Source: Cellulophaga sp. RHA19
Lineage (GTDB): Bacteria; Bacteroidota; Bacteroidia; Flavobacteriales; Flavobacteriaceae
Direction of reading: 5' to 3'
Assembly: GCF_002813425.1 (NCBI RefSeq)
Contig: NZ_PHUL01000001.1
Coordinates: 744,001 to 808,000 of the forward strand
Length of the DNA: 64,000 nucleotides
The notes under the pieces are model-generated. The model saw only the letters and a program-made list of their open reading frames with translations. It ran no database searches and had not been told where the DNA came from. Made by a program: the position numbers and the translations under genes. Positions 1 through 8,293 of the stretch are shown here, piece by piece; positions within the stretch are counted from its first letter, which is position 1; every line of letters begins with the position of its first letter.

Positions 1-14
1 CTACCATCAAACTA

Positions 15-611
15 ATGGAAAACGAATTTGCGAAAGTAATGTCCGAAAGGACGGATGAAGAATTAATAAAAATTATAACAGTAGAAAGAGGAAGCTATAA
101 TCCGACTGCAATCGAAGCAGCGGATGCAGAAGTTGAAAAGCGGAATATCGACACATCTGAATTCGAAAAAATCCGAGAAAAAACAACAGCGGAAAAAGAA
201 CAAAAAGAAAAAGTGGACTCGAATGTTGTTGGTTCGGGAATACGCTTTGTGAATTTCCTAATCGACTTTATAGTTTGGTTGATTTTAGCATTTATCATTA
301 GTTTTATAATCGGACTTTTTGTACAACCGACTGACCAAGGAATGATTTCTCTAATTGGTTATATTTTAATTTTTGGAACTTTTATAGCTTACTATGCGAT
401 AATGGAAATTAAATTTAAAAAAACAATCGGAAAGTTTGTAACCAAAACAAAAGTTGTGAAAATGAACGGAGAAAAACCGACTGATGGAGATATAATAACT
501 CGTACTTTTTGTCGACTAATTCCATTTGACCGACTTTCGTTTCTATTTGTTAAAAACGGAATTCACGACTTTTTATCGAAAACCAAAGTTGTAAAAGACA
601 ATGTGGAATAA
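15..611 (+). CDS. RDD family membrane protein (cassette 1)
   Basis: The 198-residue protein has a charged cytoplasmic N-terminus of about 73 residues rich in Glu and Lys. It then has hydrophobic segments near residues 78-103 and 110-130. RDD-type features are present: an Arg before the first helix with a later Asp (RFVNFLIDF), a KKTIGK stretch, and a C-terminal RTFCRLIPFDRLSF-like amphipathic stretch. RDD proteins are membrane proteins of mostly unknown role, with some linked to transport. The gene is the first cargo of the cassette array and stops 9 bases before an attC-like site. Its own upstream site would lie outside the window. The RDD call is by eye and fairly secure; substrate unknown. 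Confidence 0.75.
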   Translation: MENEFAKVMSERTDEELIKIITVERGSYNPTAIEAADAEVEKRNIDTSEFEKIREKTTAEKEQKEKVDSNVVGSGIRFVNFLIDFIVWLILAFIISFIIGLFVQPTDQGMISLIGYILIFGTFIAYYAIMEIKFKKTIGKFVTKTKVVKMNGEKPTDGDIITRTFCRLIPFDRLSFLFVKNGIHDFLSKTKVVKDNVE

Positions 612-620
612 AATACTAAT

Positions 621-752
621 GCCAACAATGTATAACCGCAATTACGGCGGATTCGACTACGTTCGAATCCACTCCCAATTGCTAATGGCTGTGATAAGTC
701 GAAAAATAGTAACTTTAATCCCGTAACTGACGGTTATACGAGACCGTTGGGC
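621..752 (+). repeat. attC-like site A
   Basis: This is an imperfect inverted repeat. The left arm starts GCCAACAATGTATAACCG and the right arm ends CGGTTATACGAGACCGTTG, followed by GGC, so the site ends in GTTGGGC, a GTTRRRY-type core. The unpaired spacers next to the boxes are unequal (AATG against CGAGACC), as in integron attC sites. The tip carries a small hairpin (GGATTCG / CGAATCC). The site is about 90% identical by eye to the site at 2388-2523. The next gene starts 26 bases after the right box. Confidence 0.75.
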
Positions 753-777
753 GTCATTTGAAAAAACAGTACAATTA

Positions 778-1818
778 ATGAAAATCAGTTTAATAATTTT
801 GACTTTTATCCTTTTAACTTCTTGCCAAACAAATGGACAAGGAAAAATGGAAAACCACGCGAAATTGACTTCAAAAATCGACTCAATAATTAGCGAAAAT
901 AAATTTAACGGTGTTATTTCTATTTCAACCGATTCAATTGACATTTATTCGAAATCGTTTGGATTTTCGGATTTAGAAAATAAAACAAAGATTGATATAA
1001 AGGACCAGTTCGTCATTGGCTCAATAAGTAAACAAATTACTGCTGTTTTGATTTTAAGAGAATACGAGAAAGGTAAAATTGGATTAAATGACACGATTGG
1101 TAAGTATCTGACCGAAATCAGTCAACCTTGGGCTAAACTCGTAACAATTCACCAGCTTCTCACTCATACGCACGGAATTACGGATTTAGATAAACCTTTG
1201 GAATTTAAAGAAGGTTCACAATTTCACTACTCGCAATTGGGATATGAATTACTCGCACAAATTCTTCAAAAAGTTACAAGAAAGACTTTTAGAGGTTTAT
1301 CTACAGAGTTATTTGATAAATATGGATTAAAAAACACTTTTCACCCCAAAAATAAAGTATATAAGAACCTTGTTAAAGGCTACGAAGAAAATGAAAATGG
1401 GATTTTAGAATTTACCAAAAATAGCTTGTACAACTTTGTGGCGGCAGGTTCATTTATCTCAAATCTTGAGGACTTAAAAAGATGGAATCAATTACTATTC
1501 TCTGAGAAACTGGTCAAAAAAGAAACATTGGAGTTAATGAAAACTAAATATGCCACTCGAATTCATCCTATTTTTGAAACTGTAGAATATGGATATGGCT
1601 TATTATTTAAAGATGGCGAACAAAACATTCAGATTGGAGCATTAGGTTATGCACCAGGGTTTGTTTCCGCTTGCTACTATTATCCTCAAACAAATCTAAA
1701 TCTCGTTGTATTGGAAAATACTGCAAATAACTTGAACGATTTCAAAAAGACATTTATAGTGCATACTGAAATAATGGAATTAATAAGAAAACGAACGCCC
1801 AACAATGGCTATAATTAA
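778..1818 (+). CDS. Serine hydrolase lipoprotein, beta-lactamase class C fold (cassette 2)
   Basis: The 346-residue protein starts with a lipoprotein signal (LLTSC, Cys16). The catalytic S-x-x-K is SISK at 82-85, and Y151-S-Q matches the YxN position of the serine beta-lactamase/D-Ala-D-Ala peptidase clan. The third motif is the loose LGYAPGF near residue 292. These proteins are usually esterases, peptidases or amidases in the cell envelope, rarely true beta-lactamases. The last eight codons and the stop lie inside the next attC-like site, so its left arm encodes the C-terminus. Codon use (many GGA, CGA, TCG, GAC) differs from the AGA/GGT-rich core genes further on, suggesting transfer. The substrate is unknown. 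Confidence 0.8.
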   Translation: MKISLIILTFILLTSCQTNGQGKMENHAKLTSKIDSIISENKFNGVISISTDSIDIYSKSFGFSDLENKTKIDIKDQFVIGSISKQITAVLILREYEKGKIGLNDTIGKYLTEISQPWAKLVTIHQLLTHTHGITDLDKPLEFKEGSQFHYSQLGYELLAQILQKVTRKTFRGLSTELFDKYGLKNTFHPKNKVYKNLVKGYEENENGILEFTKNSLYNFVAAGSFISNLEDLKRWNQLLFSEKLVKKETLELMKTKYATRIHPIFETVEYGYGLLFKDGEQNIQIGALGYAPGFVSACYYYPQTNLNLVVLENTANNLNDFKKTFIVHTEIMELIRKRTPNNGYN

Positions 1819-1993
1819 TACGGGTTTTGGTGCTTAATCCAAAGTTTAGTGCTTTTAACCAAGTCCGCCAAATCTTTTGATTTGGCTTTAAAGTAAAAAA
1901 AGATAAAACAAAATAAAAAGTTTTGGCTAAGTGCTTAATCGAAAGTTCATTACTTTTAATTCCCGTACTAATCATAGCCGAGACGTTGTAACC
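1795..1993 (+). repeat. attC-like site B
   Basis: The left box ACGCCCAAC (1795-1803) is the exact reverse complement of GTTGGGCGT at 746-754, the start of the same unit. The left arm GGCTATAATTAATACGGG pairs 16 of 18 with the right arm ending CATAGCC, followed by the spacer GAGAC and the box GTTGTAACC (1985-1993). A perfect 8-bp hairpin (GCCAAATC, loop TTTT, GATTTGGC) sits in the middle at 1867-1886. The length of about 199 bases puts it in the long class. Confidence 0.75.
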
Positions 1994-2003
1994 AATTTGA
2001 CAA

Positions 2004-2381
2004 ATGAAACCCATACTATTCGGAATCGGAATAATTTTAATCATCGGAATTGTAGTATTGCGATGTAATATTCCTATGACGAAAAATAGTGTAGTCGGAA
2101 TTTATGGAAATACCAATTACGGAAATGAACCTTGCTGTGTAGAATCACCTCACAAAGCGGACACGCTGAATTTAAAATCTGACGGAACATTTTCGAGCGA
2201 ATTTTATGGAGAAGGAACCTATGATGTGAATTACGGAATACTAAACTCTGAAATTGAATTACATTACGAATACGAAATGGGAAAAGCAGGATATTATACT
2301 TACTTCAGTAATAAGGTTTTTGAGCAACCGAAAATTATTTTGAATTACGATTTGAATCATTACTATGAAAAAGTGGAATAA
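2004..2381 (+). CDS. Hypothetical protein with N-terminal membrane anchor (cassette 3)
   Basis: This is a 125-residue protein with one hydrophobic segment at about residues 4-20. The remainder is hydrophilic and rich in Tyr, Asn and Gly, probably outside the cytoplasm. I recognise no family. The ATG lies 18 bases after the GTT box of the previous site, and the stop lies 7 bases before the next site, so the gene fills its unit tightly. Cys21 follows the hydrophobic stretch but the preceding residues (VVLR) do not make a convincing lipobox. It is a promoterless-looking cargo gene. Confidence 0.6.
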   Translation: MKPILFGIGIILIIGIVVLRCNIPMTKNSVVGIYGNTNYGNEPCCVESPHKADTLNLKSDGTFSSEFYGEGTYDVNYGILNSEIELHYEYEMGKAGYYTYFSNKVFEQPKIILNYDLNHYYEKVE

Positions 2382-2387
2382 AAAACT

Positions 2388-2523
2388 GGTTACAACAATG
2401 TATAACCGCAATTACGGCGGATTCGACTACGTCCGAATCCACTCCCAATTGCTAATGTTTGTGATAAGCCGAAAAACATTAACTTTAATCCCGTAACTTT
2501 GGTTATACCTACCATTGTAGTGC
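2388..2523 (+). repeat. attC-like site C
   Basis: The left box GGTTACAAC (2388-2396) is the exact reverse complement of GTTGTAACC at 1985-1993, the start of the same unit. The arms TATAACC (left) and GGTTATA (right) pair, and the tip has a hairpin. The right box is ATTGTAGTGC with A in place of the usual G at 2514, and the right spacer is shortened (CCTACC), so this copy is slightly degenerate. It is nearly a duplicate of site A. Confidence 0.7.
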
Positions 2524-2525
2524 AT

Positions 2526-3182
2526 ATGAAAAAAAGAATCCTGTTGATATTAACACTTATGATTTTTAAAACAACTTACGGACAAGGATTGGATGGAAAA
2601 TGGATTCTGAAAGAAGTTGGCTATAAGGAATTCAAAAAAAATCCTGGGCTTCAAATTCTAAACTTTGAAAATAATAAGGTGGGACTTTTTACAGAATTGC
2701 GATTGACAAAACCTCAATTGGATTTAAAAGTAAAAGATAATTCTCTAGTTCTCGAGAATGGAGAAAAGTATGGGAATTTAAAGTTACTCAATGAAAATTT
2801 TTTGAGAATCCTAGTTGATGGAACTTTTAACGATGATAAAGTTATTATGGAAATGGACTTCGTCAGAATTCTACCCACTAATACGGACTTAAGCCGAGAA
2901 GAAATTAAAAGCTTAAGTTTTGAATTTCAGGAAAAAGGAAAATCAAAAACTAAAATAGCTTTTAATAGAGAACTCTGGGATAAGAAAAGATTGGAGGAAT
3001 TCGAAATTAAAGAGGGTTCCAAATGGGTTTTAGAAAAATTAGACGAAACTTATTTAATAACCATTTTCAATCGCGGTAGAAAAGGCGTTACCTTACCTAT
3101 CAGCGAAGTAAATGAACAGTTTTTAAAATTTTATTGTGTTCCAAATGAAACTGGAGAAGTTATTGCAACTCGGACGGAATAA
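2526..3182 (+). CDS. Secreted hypothetical protein, possibly lipocalin-like (cassette 4)
   Basis: A signal peptide (MKKRILLILTLMIF... ending near TTYGQG) precedes a 195-residue exported domain. The opening GLDGKWILKEV and the alternating beta-strand pattern recall lipocalin-like domains, but this is weak. I chose ATG 2526. An in-frame ATG at 2499 would place nine codons inside the attC-like site and spoil the signal peptide. The stop is 5 bases before the next site. There is no clear function; lipocalin-like is a guess from the fold pattern only. Confidence 0.6.
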   Translation: MKKRILLILTLMIFKTTYGQGLDGKWILKEVGYKEFKKNPGLQILNFENNKVGLFTELRLTKPQLDLKVKDNSLVLENGEKYGNLKLLNENFLRILVDGTFNDDKVIMEMDFVRILPTNTDLSREEIKSLSFEFQEKGKSKTKIAFNRELWDKKRLEEFEIKEGSKWVLEKLDETYLITIFNRGRKGVTLPISEVNEQFLKFYCVPNETGEVIATRTE

Positions 3183-3187
3183 ATACG

Positions 3188-3390
3188 CACTACAACAAAA
3201 CCTAAACGTAATGCGGACTTTAGGGCAAATCAAATGGTCTGTGTATATTTATAATGTCTCTAAATCTTATGGATTTAGCTTTGAACAAAACAAAAAAGAA
3301 AAAGCAAAACAATAAGCTTTAGCTGCGTCGCCAGACGGAAACGAAAAAGTTTCCTTGCCTCCGCACTACGCTTAGCCGCACCGTTGTGCT
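3188..3390 (+). repeat. attC-like site D
   Basis: The left box GCACTACAAC (3188-3197) is the reverse complement of (G)TTGTAGTGC at 2514-2523. The only exception is the degenerate first base of that earlier box. The left arm CTAAACGTAATGCGG pairs with the right arm CCGCACTACGCTTAG, followed by the spacer CCGCACC and the box GTTGTGCTT (3383-3391). A tip hairpin CTAAATC / GATTTAG is present. This is the long class, about 203 bases. Confidence 0.75.
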
Positions 3391-3411
3391 TCATACAAGA
3401 AAAAACTGAAA

Positions 3412-5013
3412 ATGATAGATTGGATTAAAAATTTATTGAAAAACGAAGAACCAAAGGAAATTCTTGAATGGGAAACGGAGCAATCAATACTTCAACACTT
3501 AAAAAGAAACATTAATGAAGATGGTTCTTTAAAAGAATCTGCTGAAACTCTTCCTGACGAAAAAAAATCTGATGATGAAATAAAATTTGCACCAGGTTTA
3601 ATGGATGCAATGTTTGGAGCAGACGAATCGGAAGAATCTAAATCTAGAATAAAAAAACTCTCTAACTTAATTAGTAAAATTGCCAAAAATGGAGATAATC
3701 AAAGTAAATCAGACTTTTATAGAGAAATCACAGAAAATGAAAGTGTAATTGGCATTATAGATGAGTTTTTGCAGAAATTAGTTCAAAGTTCATTGCCAGT
3801 TGAACCTTATCTATTTAACTATGCAAACAATTTAGCTTCTAAAACAAATAATCGAAATGCAGTAAAATTTGGAATTGCTATTCTTGGATTATGCCAAAAT
3901 AAGAAACCAATTAACAACATTAAAATATTAGGACTTCACGATGAGTTTACGGTTTTTTCAACTATTGCACTTTCAAATTTATCAGACAACTTAGTTAATG
4001 ACTTATGGGAACTTGCCAAACAAGTTGATGGTTGGGGAAAAATTCAGTTAGTTGATAGATTATCTGAAATGGAGTTGAATAGTGAGATTAAAGATTGGAT
4101 TGTACTTGAAGGTTATAAAAACAATATTATGTATGAGTATTTAGCTCTAACCTGTGCTAAAAATGGAATGCTCAACGAGAAACTAACTGTAGAATCTATT
4201 GACAACAATCTTTATTCTTCTGCTAGTAATATAATTATAGCATTAATCGATGAAGGTCCTGCTGTTGGAATGTCAGGTTATGACGATTCTTGCGAAACCA
4301 TTGAAAACTTTATTAGGCATTCAAAAACACGCAACCTCAATATTTCAAATTATATAACGCTTCATAGAATCAAAGAATACCTAGAAGAATCAGCAGAAGA
4401 AAATGAAACCTTAAAGAATTGGAATCAGAATGATTTATCCAATTGTTTAATTGACATAACAAAATTATTAAATTCAAAAGATTGGACAGAAGAAGTCAAA
4501 ATTGCTCTAAAAAGTTCTGACAATATTGAATATTGGAATGGTAAACAGGCTGCTCAAAAACTTGGGATTGACATTTGGAATACAGTTTGGCAAAAACTAA
4601 AACAAAACCCAGTAGATAGTTCGGCTTGGTATGATGTAACCGCTAATGCAAAAGAAAATAATGTTGAAGAAATCATAGACTTTGCAGTTAAAAATCTTCC
4701 ACTAGAATTTTTAGGCTCTGGACCAAAAGATTCGACTGGAATTGGAGATGACTATCAAAAGCATTCTTCATTGGATAGTGTGATAACGTTTTTAGAAAAT
4801 TACCCAAAAAAAGGAGAGAAACTGATTCTAGTCGGTTTAGATAGTCCTGTAACTCGAAACAGAAATATGGCTATCAGAGTATTGGATAAATGGAAAATGG
4901 AGAATTGGTCGAATGAAATAACTGAAAAGATAAAAGAACTAAAAGACATTGAACCAAATGAAGACACCAAAAAGAACATTGAACGACTTCTAAAAGGAGA
5001 AGAATTGGAATAA
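3412..5013 (+). CDS. Large hypothetical cytoplasmic protein (cassette 5)
   Basis: The 533-residue protein has no signal peptide and no membrane segment, is acidic, and is rich in Lys, Glu and Asn. The predicted pattern is mostly helical, with repeated short Leu- and Ile-rich helices, which could be an alpha-solenoid (HEAT/ARM-like). I recognise no catalytic motif. It is the largest cargo in the array and is placed like the others: ATG 29 bases after the previous GTT box and stop 8 bases before the next site. I cannot assign a function. Confidence 0.6.
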   Translation: MIDWIKNLLKNEEPKEILEWETEQSILQHLKRNINEDGSLKESAETLPDEKKSDDEIKFAPGLMDAMFGADESEESKSRIKKLSNLISKIAKNGDNQSKSDFYREITENESVIGIIDEFLQKLVQSSLPVEPYLFNYANNLASKTNNRNAVKFGIAILGLCQNKKPINNIKILGLHDEFTVFSTIALSNLSDNLVNDLWELAKQVDGWGKIQLVDRLSEMELNSEIKDWIVLEGYKNNIMYEYLALTCAKNGMLNEKLTVESIDNNLYSSASNIIIALIDEGPAVGMSGYDDSCETIENFIRHSKTRNLNISNYITLHRIKEYLEESAEENETLKNWNQNDLSNCLIDITKLLNSKDWTEEVKIALKSSDNIEYWNGKQAAQKLGIDIWNTVWQKLKQNPVDSSAWYDVTANAKENNVEEIIDFAVKNLPLEFLGSGPKDSTGIGDDYQKHSSLDSVITFLENYPKKGEKLILVGLDSPVTRNRNMAIRVLDKWKMENWSNEITEKIKELKDIEPNEDTKKNIERLLKGEELE

Positions 5014-5020
5014 AGCACGA

Positions 5021-5155
5021 AAGCACAACAATGTGTATAAGTAATAGCGATTTGAGTGCTAAATGAAAGTATAAATATATAATAAATGTCAGTGAAAAAC
5101 TGAAAGGTTTGTGAGTAGAAATCCGCTACTATTCATACACGAGACCGTTGTAGCA
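5021..5155 (+). repeat. attC-like site E
   Basis: The left box AAGCACAAC (5021-5029) is the exact reverse complement of GTTGTGCTT at 3383-3391. The left arm GTGTATAAGTAATAGCG pairs imperfectly with the right arm CGCTACTATTCATACAC, followed by GAGACC and the box GTTGTAGCA (5147-5155). This is the short class, about 135 bases. Confidence 0.75.
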
Positions 5156-5166
5156 CATTTAAAAAA

Positions 5167-5664
5167 ATGAAAAAGAATCAAATCGAAATAAGTGGTTTAA
5201 GATTGACCATATTTACTAAAAAAACTCCTGTTTTCATTAGAATCGTTTTGACTTTATTTCTGACCATTCTGACATTAATTCCGCTTGCTGCGACATTTTT
5301 CGTTTTGACCTATGGAGACGGACCTCATATCGGAATCGTATTTTCATTCATACTTTGTTGGGGAGTTGGATTTTACCTACTTCGAATAACACTATGGAAC
5401 TCGGTCGGACGAGAAGTTCTGAATTTAGAAGCAAAAAGGATTTCATATATGACTGACTACCGACTCTTCAAAGACAGAAGACAAGAAATCTCGACCACTG
5501 ATTTAGAGACTGAAATAATTTATGAAGACGAACCCAATAATCCAGTTGATCGACTAAGACTGAAAAACAATACAGCTGTCATCGAAACCGTGATTCAGGT
5601 GAAAATTGCAGAATTGGAAGAATTGAAAAAAGAAATAAAAACGCGCTACAACAAGGGGGGATAG
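5167..5664 (+). CDS. Hypothetical membrane protein with two helices (cassette 6)
   Basis: The 165-residue protein has two hydrophobic segments (about residues 22-45 and 53-72) followed by a soluble C-terminal half with a charged, helical end. The layout resembles small membrane proteins with a bPH-like domain after two helices, but no family is certain. The last codons (RYNKGG) and the stop lie inside the following attC-like site, whose left box is 5645-5652. Its Gly and Arg codons are mostly GGA and CGA, unlike core genes later in the window. Function unknown. Confidence 0.6.
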   Translation: MKKNQIEISGLRLTIFTKKTPVFIRIVLTLFLTILTLIPLAATFFVLTYGDGPHIGIVFSFILCWGVGFYLLRITLWNSVGREVLNLEAKRISYMTDYRLFKDRRQEISTTDLETEIIYEDEPNNPVDRLRLKNNTAVIETVIQVKIAELEELKKEIKTRYNKGG

Positions 5665-5845
5665 CCAATAGGGCGTTTAGAGATAAATTGAAAGTCCTGT
5701 TCGTTAAGCAGGCAACGCCAAAACAAAGTTTTGACGTTTATTGAAATAAAAATTAAAAGTAAAAATGTTTGTTTTGGCTTGGTGGTAAACCGAAAGTGAA
5801 GTACTTTAAACCTGACCTACTGTCCATATACAGAACGTTACAAGC
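5645..5845 (+). repeat. attC-like site F (divergent arms)
   Basis: The left box GCTACAAC (5645-5652) is the reverse complement of GTTGTAGC at 5147-5154. The right box GTTACAAGC (5837-5845) matches the end of the next unit. The arms between them pair poorly compared with other sites, and there is an internal 11-bp perfect inverted repeat (GCCAAAACAAA / TTTGTTTTGGC). The length of 201 bases fits the long class. It may be a chimeric or decaying copy. Confidence 0.55.
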
Positions 5846-5864
5846 AAGCTCAAAAAAAATAAGA

Positions 5865-6431
5865 ATGAACGAAAGTATTTTATTTGATATTTTAAAAAAG
5901 TCAAAAGAGAACAAAGAAATTATCGGGATTTGGAAATATAATGATGATGACGGATTTTGGGCAGGTTATGTAAAAAATTATAATGAGGAATTAGTAACTA
6001 TTCAACACTTCACTAAATACGGAAAATCCGATGGAATCATAATTGAAAGGATTGAAAACATAAAAAGTGTGGACTTTGATGATGACTACGCAAAAGCAAT
6101 GCAATGCTTAATTGATTACTCATCTGAATTAGATAAAGATGAAGGTTTCGAGATTGAGTTAAATGACAATGAAGAGTGGCAATTAGGAGTTTTAAAACAA
6201 TTAGAAGGCTCTAAACGAATTGCAAGATTGGAAATTAACGCAACGGACTATTTTTCGGGATTTATCACCAAACTATCTGAAACGGACCTAATTCTGCATT
6301 GTGTAGGGAAAATGGGAGAAGATGAAGGAACTGTATTTTATAGAATTGAAGACGTTACTACAGTTAGAGTCAATGACATTGAAAATCGAAAACGAGTTAT
6401 GCTATTTAACTGGAGAAAAGCCAGCTTGTAA
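5865..6431 (+). CDS. Hypothetical protein with two similar beta-rich halves (cassette 7)
   Basis: The 188-residue acidic, soluble protein seems internally duplicated. The patterns 'WKYNDDDGFWAGYV...IERIENIKSVDFDDD' and 'NATDYFSGFITKL...YRIEDVTTVRVND' align as two small beta-barrel-like units of about 60 residues. I chose ATG 5865, 20 bases after the GTT box; the longer reading frame from 5769 would start inside the attC-like site. The stop codon TAA at 6429-6431 is embedded in the left box (GCTTGTAAC) of the next site. Function unknown. Confidence 0.6.
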   Translation: MNESILFDILKKSKENKEIIGIWKYNDDDGFWAGYVKNYNEELVTIQHFTKYGKSDGIIIERIENIKSVDFDDDYAKAMQCLIDYSSELDKDEGFEIELNDNEEWQLGVLKQLEGSKRIARLEINATDYFSGFITKLSETDLILHCVGKMGEDEGTVFYRIEDVTTVRVNDIENRKRVMLFNWRKASL

Positions 6432-6622
6432 CAATGCCTATAATTAATACGGATTTCGGTCTTTACGCCAAGGTCTGTATAAATTTATGAGGTCGCAAAA
6501 TCTTTGGGATTTTGCTTCGTGCAAGAAAAAAACAAAACAAAACCCAAAGCTGTTGCTTAGCGCGTAGCTGGAAATTCGCTTAATTTCTGCGCCGCACTAA
6601 TCATAGCCGAACCGTTGCCCAC
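6424..6622 (+). repeat. attC-like site G
   Basis: The left box GCTTGTAAC (6424-6432) is the exact reverse complement of GTTACAAGC at 5837-5845. The left arm CCTATAATTAATACGG pairs imperfectly with the right arm, whose outer end reads CTAATCATAG, followed by the spacer CCGAACC and the box GTTGCCCAC (6614-6622). A tip hairpin GCAAAATC / GATTTTGC lies at 6495-6515. It is close in sequence to site B. Confidence 0.7.
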
Positions 6623-6646
6623 AATTAACGAAAAACCCGAATTGAA

Positions 6647-7240
6647 TTGAAAAACCTGAACTTTGAAACGATATTAAAAGATGCGGAAAAATTTATCCTA
6701 ACTGAAAACGACTCTTATATCCAAACTTATACAGAATTCATAAAATATTTTGACAAAATAAACGCTGGAGATATAAATGAACATAATTTGGTAATCGCAA
6801 GTCATTTCGTTTATGGTTGGATGCCAACAATAATCCACCTGAATTTGGAACAAAAAGACAAAGTTTTGTTTTTATTAAATGCTGTAAAAAGCGGACACAT
6901 TTTGACTGAAAACGAAATCGGAATTTTAAAAAAATCAATAAACAATTCTTTGGTTGGACTTTCTAAACTATTGCATTTTATCAATCCGAGAGATTATGCG
7001 ATTTGGGACAGTCGAATTTTTAGATATTTAACAGAAAAGAAAAGTAGTTACGGAATTGATAGACCACAACTCTACCTTGACTATCTAAACGGAATTAAAA
7101 ATATTGCGGAAAATAAAGATTACGGAAAGTTGCACGATTTGATTTCTCGAAATTTTGAATATGACATTTATCCAACAAGAGCAATTGAAATCACAATGTT
7201 TGAGACTGACCGAAATAGACAAAGCCGAATAAAAAAATAA
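6647..7240 (+). CDS. Hypothetical soluble protein with TTG start (cassette 8)
   Basis: This is a 197-residue protein without signal or membrane segments. The start appears to be TTG at 6647, since no ATG exists upstream in frame after the attC-like site. The central stretch 'LSKLLHFINPRDYAIWDSRIFRYL' recalls the helix-hairpin-helix/Asp region of OGG-like DNA glycosylase-related proteins (fixed Asp in a WDSR context). The resemblance is faint and no full family can be claimed. The stop is 3 bases before the next site. Confidence 0.5.
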   Translation: MKNLNFETILKDAEKFILTENDSYIQTYTEFIKYFDKINAGDINEHNLVIASHFVYGWMPTIIHLNLEQKDKVLFLLNAVKSGHILTENEIGILKKSINNSLVGLSKLLHFINPRDYAIWDSRIFRYLTEKKSSYGIDRPQLYLDYLNGIKNIAENKDYGKLHDLISRNFEYDIYPTRAIEITMFETDRNRQSRIKK

Positions 7241-7242
7241 CT

Positions 7243-7381
7243 GGTGGTAACACCATATATAATTTATTGCTGGCTCTAGCCTACTTGCGAAAATTCCTTC
7301 GGAATTTTCACGGGTTCGTTAAAGTTTGCTAAATTAGTTGCTTAACCACGCAACTAACCATACACAAGACCGTTGTAGCAC
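7243..7381 (+). repeat. attC-like site H
   Basis: The left box GGTGGTAAC (7243-7251) only partly matches the complement of this unit's start (GTGGGCAAC expected). A tip hairpin GAAAATTCC / GGAATTTTC is present. The right side reads CATACACAAGACC then GTTGTAGCAC (7372-7381), very like sites E and J. This is the short class, 139 bases. Confidence 0.65.
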
Positions 7382-7395
7382 ATTTGACCAAATCA

Positions 7396-8133
7396 ATGAA
7401 CAAAGTACTAATCACAATAATCACATTTATATTTTTAATCAGTTGTAACAAAAAATCGTTTCAGGTAGAATCAAAATTTGATAATGGAAATTCTGAAATA
7501 ATATATCTTACTCTTTCAGAAACAACGATTTACGGAAAAAATTATAGCAGAAAATTTAAGGTAAAGTTTAACGAAAAAGAAGACACTTTACGCAAAGGAA
7601 TTTACATTAATAAAATGGCTTTAGGAGAACATTTGTTTTACGAAAACAATAAGATAATTTGTAAACGGAATTACATTATTCCAAACCCTTTTTTTATTGA
7701 TAACAAAAATGAAACGGTTGATTTTAGTGCATTCAAAATTCGACCAGATTCTACCTATTTGAATACTGCCATTTTTTTTGACATAAACGGAGATTCAATT
7801 ATTGAAAAAAGCCACTTTTACAAAACCAATTTTCATAAGAATAAATGGAATGTAAATGACTCTTTAAAAGTAGATTTTGAGTTTTACTATCCTGATTACG
7901 AAGTTGTAAAATCGGACTTATATTTTATGGTTCCACAAGACACATCAATGATTACATTAGCCTTCGACGCTGATAAGGACTATACGTTTAAAAGAAAGAT
8001 TTTTGACAAAAAGCACAACCAAATTAAAGGACTAGTTGAATTTATTGCGTTTGACAAAAACAAAAAAGCAGAAGATTCGACTGCATATGCAAAAAGAATA
8101 ATGTTTATCAATGAAAAATTTAGAACGGAATAA
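7396..8133 (+). CDS. Hypothetical lipoprotein (cassette 9)
   Basis: The 245-residue protein has a clear lipoprotein signal (MNKVLITIITFIFLISC, Cys17). The exported part is rich in beta-prone stretches and has no motif I recognise. I chose ATG 7396 because it gives a clean signal; a TTG four codons upstream is possible. The stop lies 4 bases before the next attC-like site. It is probably anchored in the cell envelope. Function unknown. Confidence 0.65.
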   Translation: MNKVLITIITFIFLISCNKKSFQVESKFDNGNSEIIYLTLSETTIYGKNYSRKFKVKFNEKEDTLRKGIYINKMALGEHLFYENNKIICKRNYIIPNPFFIDNKNETVDFSAFKIRPDSTYLNTAIFFDINGDSIIEKSHFYKTNFHKNKWNVNDSLKVDFEFYYPDYEVVKSDLYFMVPQDTSMITLAFDADKDYTFKRKIFDKKHNQIKGLVEFIAFDKNKKAEDSTAYAKRIMFINEKFRTE

Positions 8134-8137
8134 AAAC

Positions 8138-8274
8138 GTGCTACAACAATGTATAAAAATAATGCTAAATTAGGTGCTTAATCAAAGGTTAGTGCATTTT
8201 TGTTACGTCTGATTTTCCTGCGGAAAATCCTCGCACACAAAACCGCACTATTCTTATACGAGACCGTTAGCCAC
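8138..8274 (+). repeat. attC-like site I
   Basis: The left box GTGCTACAAC (8138-8147) is the exact 10-base reverse complement of GTTGTAGCAC at 7372-7381. The left arm GTATAAAAATAATGC pairs with the right-arm region GCACTATTCTTATAC, followed by GAGACC and the box GTTAGCCAC (8266-8274). The tip hairpin is GATTTTCC / GGAAAATC. This is the short class. Confidence 0.75.
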
Positions 8275-8293
8275 AAGCTGAAAAAAACCCATA

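Noticed and set aside
2499..2525. Longer N-terminus for the cassette-4 protein
   Set aside because: These codons lie inside the attC-like site and would displace the signal peptide.
5769..5864. Longer N-terminus for the cassette-7 protein
   Set aside because: The region belongs to the attC-like site; the ATG at 5865 follows the GTT box at the usual distance.
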